From positions 1 through 8,934 of the forward strand of contig JAYPEK010000088.1 in NCBI GenBank assembly GCA_038125725.1: DNA of 8,934 bases. Reading direction: 5' to 3'. The position numbers and the translations under genes are program-made. Shown one piece after another: positions 5,459 to 8,934 of this stretch (the stretch's first letter is position 1; each line of letters starts with the position of its first letter). Origin of the DNA: TMED8 sp038125725 (GTDB lineage Bacteria; Pseudomonadota; Alphaproteobacteria; Rhodospirillales; Casp-alpha2). The notes beneath the pieces are model-generated. The model was given only the letters and a program-made list of their open reading frames with translations. It ran no database searches and was not told the DNA's origin.

Positions 5459-6426
5459 TGGCAGTGCCGTTGCTCGATGTCCGGGAACTGTCCGTCGACA
5501 TCTATGGCCGGCGTATCCTGCAGGATGTTAACCTTCGGATGGAGGCCGGGCGGACCCTGGCGCTGGTCGGCGAATCCGGCTGCGGAAAATCGATGACGGC
5601 GTTGGCGCTGATCGGGCTGCTGCCGGAGGGTGGGCGCTTTTCCGGCGGGTCGGTCCTTCTGAAAGGCGAGGACTTGGTGCGACTAGACGAGCCCGGTTGG
5701 CGGCGCATCCGCGGCCGACGCATTGGTATGATTTTTCAAGACCCTTCTGCGGCGCTCGACCCGCTGATGACGGTCGGTGGCCAGATTGCTGAGGCGCTAG
5801 CGCTGCGCGGCGTGACCGGGCGGCGCGCGTTGCGAGAGGCGGCGCGCGAGATGTTGGCCCATGTTGGCATTCCAGACCCGGATCAGCGGCTAGACCAATA
5901 TCCCTATGAGCTGTCGGGCGGCATGGCCCAGCGCGCGATGATCGCTGTGGCACTCACCGCCCGCCCTCAATTGTTGATCGCGGACGAGCCTACAACGGCG
6001 CTGGACGTTACCATCCAGGGGCAAATCCTCACGTTGATGGAGGACCTGCAGGAAGAGACCAGTACAGGCATCTTGCTGATCACCCATGACATGGGTGTGG
6101 TCGCCGAGAGTGCCGACCGGCTGGCAGTGATGTATGCCGGCTCGGTGGTCGAGGCTGGTAAGACCGACGAGGTTCTTGCGGCGCCGGCGCATCCCTACAC
6201 GCAGGCACTGCTCCGCAGCATCCCAACGCTAGAGGCGGTGCGCGGCTCCCGCCTTGAAGTGATCGAGGGTGTCGTGCCCGAGCCCGGCGCCTTGCCACCG
6301 GGTTGCCGCTTCGCGCCCCGCTGCCCCCATGCGGTGGATGCCTGCAGTGCCCAGGTTCCCCGCCTTTCCTTGGTGAAGGATGACCATACCGCCGCCTGCC
6401 TCCGGATTGGGGAGTTCACGCTATGA
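5458..6426 (+). CDS. ABC transporter ATP-binding protein, DppD/OppD-like
   Basis: This is the first of two ATPases that power the importer, 322 residues. Walker A is GESGCGKS (38-45), the Q-loop glutamine is Gln94 (FQDP), the signature is LSGGM (152-156), Walker B ends in Asp176-Glu177 (LLIADEP), and the switch histidine is His210. All ATPase motifs are intact. The C-terminal oligopeptide-transporter extension starts at HPYTQALL (245-252) and carries four cysteines at 283, 289, 296 and 314 in the CRFAPRCP ... C ... C pattern. This pattern is known in DppD-type proteins, where it can hold an iron-sulfur cluster. The start codon is coupled to the deacetylase stop (TGATG). It is separated from its permease genes by two enzyme genes. 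Confidence 0.95.
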   Translation: MAVPLLDVRELSVDIYGRRILQDVNLRMEAGRTLALVGESGCGKSMTALALIGLLPEGGRFSGGSVLLKGEDLVRLDEPGWRRIRGRRIGMIFQDPSAALDPLMTVGGQIAEALALRGVTGRRALREAAREMLAHVGIPDPDQRLDQYPYELSGGMAQRAMIAVALTARPQLLIADEPTTALDVTIQGQILTLMEDLQEETSTGILLITHDMGVVAESADRLAVMYAGSVVEAGKTDEVLAAPAHPYTQALLRSIPTLEAVRGSRLEVIEGVVPEPGALPPGCRFAPRCPHAVDACSAQVPRLSLVKDDHTAACLRIGEFTL

Positions 6427-7391
6427 CCACTCCGATTCTTTCGGTGCGCGGGCTTCATGTCCGCTTTCCAGTCCGTGGAGCGTTGCCGTGGATGACCGCC
6501 GCCGAAGTGCGCGCCGTCAATGGAGTGGACTTTGAGGTCTGGGAGGGCGAGACACTGGGCGTCGTAGGCGAATCTGGCTGTGGCAAGTCCACGCTTGGCT
6601 TCGCCATTCTCGGTCTGCTCAAGGCGAAAGAGGGTAAAATCTCTTTTGAAGACCGCACCCTTTCGCCGGAGGCCCACGCCCGCGATCGGAACGACATGCA
6701 GGTGATCTTTCAGGACCCGTTCTCCTCTCTCAACCCGCGTCGACGGGTATGGAAAAGCGTCGGCGAACCGCTGTTAGTGAACGGCTTCAGGCGGCGCGAG
6801 GTTCGCGCGAAGGTTGGTGAGATGTTCGAGGCAGTGGGTCTTGGCCCCTCTCATCTGGATCGGCTTCCGCATGAATTCTCCGGTGGGCAACGGCAGCGGC
6901 TTGCCATCGCACGAGCACTGGTACGCCGCCCCCGGCTGGTTGTCTGCGACGAACCTGTCTCCGCGCTGGACGTCTCGGTTCAGTCGCAAATCCTGAACCT
7001 GCTGAACGATCTGCAGGCGGAGTTCGGCCTGACCTATATCTTCATCAGCCACGACCTGGCTGTGGTGAAGAACGTATCTGACCGCATCGCTGTGATGTAT
7101 CTCGGCCAGATTGTTGAAATGGCCCCTGCTGAGCGCCTGTTTGCTGCCCCCGCCCATCCCTATACGCGCGCCCTTCTGAACGCAGCGCCGCGTCTGGCGA
7201 CTGGCCGCCGCCGCGGTCGGCGCCTGCTGCATGGGGAATTGCCTAGCCCCACTAAGGTCTTCGCCGGCTGCCCATTCGAGGCGCGCTGTCCGATCCGCAC
7301 CGACCTGTGCCAGAACACCCCACCCCCCAACCTAAACCTTAACGCCGCCCATAGCGTCAGATGCCATCACCCCGACGCCGAGCAGAAGTAG
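6423..7391 (+). CDS. ABC transporter ATP-binding protein, DppF/OppF-like
   Basis: This is the second ATPase, also 322 residues, expected to form a heterodimer with the first. It has an N-terminal segment typical of DppF types (RFPVRGALPW), Walker A GESGCGKS (49-56), Gln97 in the Q-loop, signature FSGGQRQR (152-159), Walker B Asp176-Glu177 (LVVCDEP) and switch His210. The C-terminal extension follows HPYTRALL and has four cysteines at 283, 289, 296 and 314, the same numbers as in its partner. The start overlaps the upstream stop as ATGA, with GGGGAG (6409-6414) eight bases ahead. Both ATP sites of the pair look catalytic. Confidence 0.95.
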   Translation: MTTPILSVRGLHVRFPVRGALPWMTAAEVRAVNGVDFEVWEGETLGVVGESGCGKSTLGFAILGLLKAKEGKISFEDRTLSPEAHARDRNDMQVIFQDPFSSLNPRRRVWKSVGEPLLVNGFRRREVRAKVGEMFEAVGLGPSHLDRLPHEFSGGQRQRLAIARALVRRPRLVVCDEPVSALDVSVQSQILNLLNDLQAEFGLTYIFISHDLAVVKNVSDRIAVMYLGQIVEMAPAERLFAAPAHPYTRALLNAAPRLATGRRRGRRLLHGELPSPTKVFAGCPFEARCPIRTDLCQNTPPPNLNLNAAHSVRCHHPDAEQK

Positions 7392-7396
7392 ATAAA

Positions 7397-8934
7397 ATGA
7401 GCAACTTTTCTCCAAACCAGACCGTGTCGAAAAAGATTGTACGCTCCGAAGGCGGCGTGGTAGCGGCCCAGCATGTCGGAGCCGCAGCGATTGGCGCCCG
7501 AGTGTTGGCAGAGGGTGGCAACGCGATGGACGCTGCTGTCGCAACCTCCTTCGCGCTTGGCGTGATCGAGCCGTGGATGAGCGGGATCGGTGGCGGTGGT
7601 CTGATGGTGGTGCGCCACCCGGACGGCGCGGTAAACAGCGTAGATTTCGGCATGCACACCGCCGCTGGGCTGCGGCCCGAAGATTATCCGCTGGAGGAAG
7701 GTGAGGCTGAGGGACTGTTCGCTTGGCCAGCGGTCAAAGGCAACCGTAACATGACTGGTCCGTTGGCCATCGCTGTGCCGGGCGCGGTTGACGGAGTCGG
7801 AACAGCGCATGCCGTGTGGGGTCGCAAACCCTGGGAGGAGCTAGTGGCTCCCGCAGTGGACCTAGCGCGGGCGGGGCTCTCTGTCGATTGGTACGCCACG
7901 ATGGTCATTGGTCAGGCAGCGCACAGCCTGAGGAATTATGACGCGACGCGCGAATGGTTCCTCCCCGACGGGGCGCCGCCGGCCGTGCCGCTGACGCCAC
8001 GCGGCGTGTCGCGTCTGACTGCGCCGCGGCTGGCTGGGACGCTAGAGACCATCATGCGCGAAGGGCCGCGCAGCTTTTACGAAGGCCCGCTAGCCGCGCG
8101 GATCGCCGCAGACGCCCGCGCCATGGGATCCGATCTGAATGTCGACGACCTCTCCGGTTATCACGCTCGAATCTTGAATCCGCTCGCCATTGAGCATCGC
8201 AACACTCGGATCTGGGCAATGCCAGAGTTGTCCGCCGGACCGACGCTGGCGCATGTCCTACGCGAACACGCGGCCACGTCCGCCAACGTCAAGGAACCGG
8301 ATGCCGACTGGTATCTGTCGATGGCGAACGCGCTGAAAACCGCATACGAGGCGCGCCTCTCCAAGATGGGCGATGTCGACGGCGCGCGGGACATTGGCTG
8401 CACCTCGCATTTCTCGGTTGTCGACCGCGACGGCATGGTTGTCTCGCAGACACAGACGCTACTATCAGTGTTTGGTTCCATGGTCACCTTCCCTCAAAGT
8501 GGCGTGTTGATGAACAACGGCGTTTTCTGGTTCGACCCTCGCCCGGGCCGCCCGAACTCACTGGCTCCCGGAAAACGGTGCCTGTCAAACATGTGCCCGA
8601 TCGTGCTGGAGCGCCCCGATGGTGGCGTGTTCGGCCTGGGCGCCTCCGGCGGCCGGCGGATCATGCCGGCAGTAGCGCAGTTGGCCACTTTTGTTGCCGA
8701 ATTCGGCATGGAACTGGAACAGGCGCTTCACCATCCGCGGATCGATATGAGCGGATCGAGCGTTCTGATCGCCGATAAGAAACTCGATGCTCCAACGCTT
8801 GCAGCGCTGAGCGGCCAGTTCGACGTTCACCTCACGAACCGTACGGTCTTTCCCTCCTGGTTCGCAAATATCTCGGCGGTTCAGGTCGACGGTACAGACC
8901 GCGTAGGTGGGTCTGAGCCATGCCTGCCTTGGTC
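7397..8934 (+). CDS. Gamma-glutamyltransferase-family Ntn hydrolase (partial at 3' end)
   Basis: This autoprocessing N-terminal-nucleophile amidase begins at ATG 7397, five bases after the ATPase stop, with no clear Shine-Dalgarno. It runs 512 codons to the edge without a stop, so only a few residues are probably missing. The large-subunit region is typical: GGNAMDAAVA (40-49) and EPWMSGIGGGG (58-68). Cleavage is expected before Thr336 in CTSHFSVVD, which would free the small subunit with Thr336 as nucleophile. The oxyanion glycines are Gly418-Gly419 (GASGGRR). No signal peptide is present, unlike the periplasmic E. coli enzyme. Aligned by eye to E. coli GGT, the gamma-glutamyl-binding residues Arg114, Asn411, Gln430, Asp433 and Ser463 become Gly85, Leu356, Gly375, Trp378 and Asn398. 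The lid loop and the end of the large subunit are shortened. The fold and catalytic centre are clear. The substrate is probably not an ordinary gamma-glutamyl compound, and a cephalosporin-acylase-like or other amidase role is possible. Confidence 0.9.
   Translation, partial: MSNFSPNQTVSKKIVRSEGGVVAAQHVGAAAIGARVLAEGGNAMDAAVATSFALGVIEPWMSGIGGGGLMVVRHPDGAVNSVDFGMHTAAGLRPEDYPLEEGEAEGLFAWPAVKGNRNMTGPLAIAVPGAVDGVGTAHAVWGRKPWEELVAPAVDLARAGLSVDWYATMVIGQAAHSLRNYDATREWFLPDGAPPAVPLTPRGVSRLTAPRLAGTLETIMREGPRSFYEGPLAARIAADARAMGSDLNVDDLSGYHARILNPLAIEHRNTRIWAMPELSAGPTLAHVLREHAATSANVKEPDADWYLSMANALKTAYEARLSKMGDVDGARDIGCTSHFSVVDRDGMVVSQTQTLLSVFGSMVTFPQSGVLMNNGVFWFDPRPGRPNSLAPGKRCLSNMCPIVLERPDGGVFGLGASGGRRIMPAVAQLATFVAEFGMELEQALHHPRIDMSGSSVLIADKKLDAPTLAALSGQFDVHLTNRTVFPSWFANISAVQVDGTDRVGGSEPCLPW

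Noticed and set aside
7367..7810. A 147-codon open frame on the minus strand at the end of the ATPase gene and start of the GGT-like gene
   Set aside because: It is antisense to two well-supported genes, lacks family motifs, and its composition reflects the codon bias of the opposite strand.
7397..8934. Calling the last gene a normal periplasmic glutathione-degrading GGT
   Set aside because: There is no signal peptide, and the residues that bind the gamma-glutamyl group in E. coli GGT are not conserved.

Overview
The window holds one long plus-strand operon, from about 492 to beyond the right edge, preceded by an AT-rich stretch of roughly 490 bases with little coding content. The operon is GC-rich. 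Its gene styles (SBP_bac_5 peptide transporter, short ATGA overlaps, a gamma-glutamyltransferase-like protein without a signal peptide) suggest an alphaproteobacterium of the rhizobial or rhodobacterial type. That placement is inference from style and remembered family resemblance, not from a marker gene.

Layout. Positions 1-491: a possible 3' end of an unidentified gene in frame 1 (stop at 190-192), a cluster of three ATTATACC-like half-sites (48-79), a perfect 9-bp inverted repeat (243-283), a doubtful 35-codon ORF (320-427) and a plausible -10 box (423-428). Then, without interruption: periplasmic solute-binding protein (492-1982), a strong 9-bp hairpin (1991-2015), two inner-membrane permeases (2045-2968, 2965-3801), a classical short-chain dehydrogenase (3798-4598), a polysaccharide-deacetylase-family amidohydrolase (4583-5458), two ABC ATPases (5458-6426, 6423-7391), and a gamma-glutamyltransferase-family Ntn hydrolase (7397 to the edge, stop not reached). 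Apart from the 62-base gap after the binding protein and a 5-base gap before the last gene, adjacent genes overlap, so they are almost certainly co-transcribed and translationally coupled.

How the genes fit together. Five genes make a complete peptide/nickel/opine-type ABC importer. Three enzymes are embedded in or appended to it, two of them between the permease and ATPase genes, and none shows an export signal. The simplest reading is an uptake-and-dismantle system: the importer brings in a small amide-containing compound, and the deacetylase-fold enzyme, the NAD-type dehydrogenase and the Ntn amidase process it in the cytoplasm. The substrate is not determined.

The most notable observation concerns the GGT-like protein. 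It keeps the catalytic threonine (Thr336) and the oxyanion Gly-Gly, but the residues that hold the gamma-glutamyl group in E. coli GGT (Arg114, Asn411, Gln430, Asp433, Ser463) appear replaced by Gly, Leu, Gly, Trp and Asn, and the lid loop is missing. It is therefore probably not a glutathione-type transpeptidase, and the operon may handle an undescribed amide. No RNA gene, mobile element, CRISPR array or regulator gene was found.
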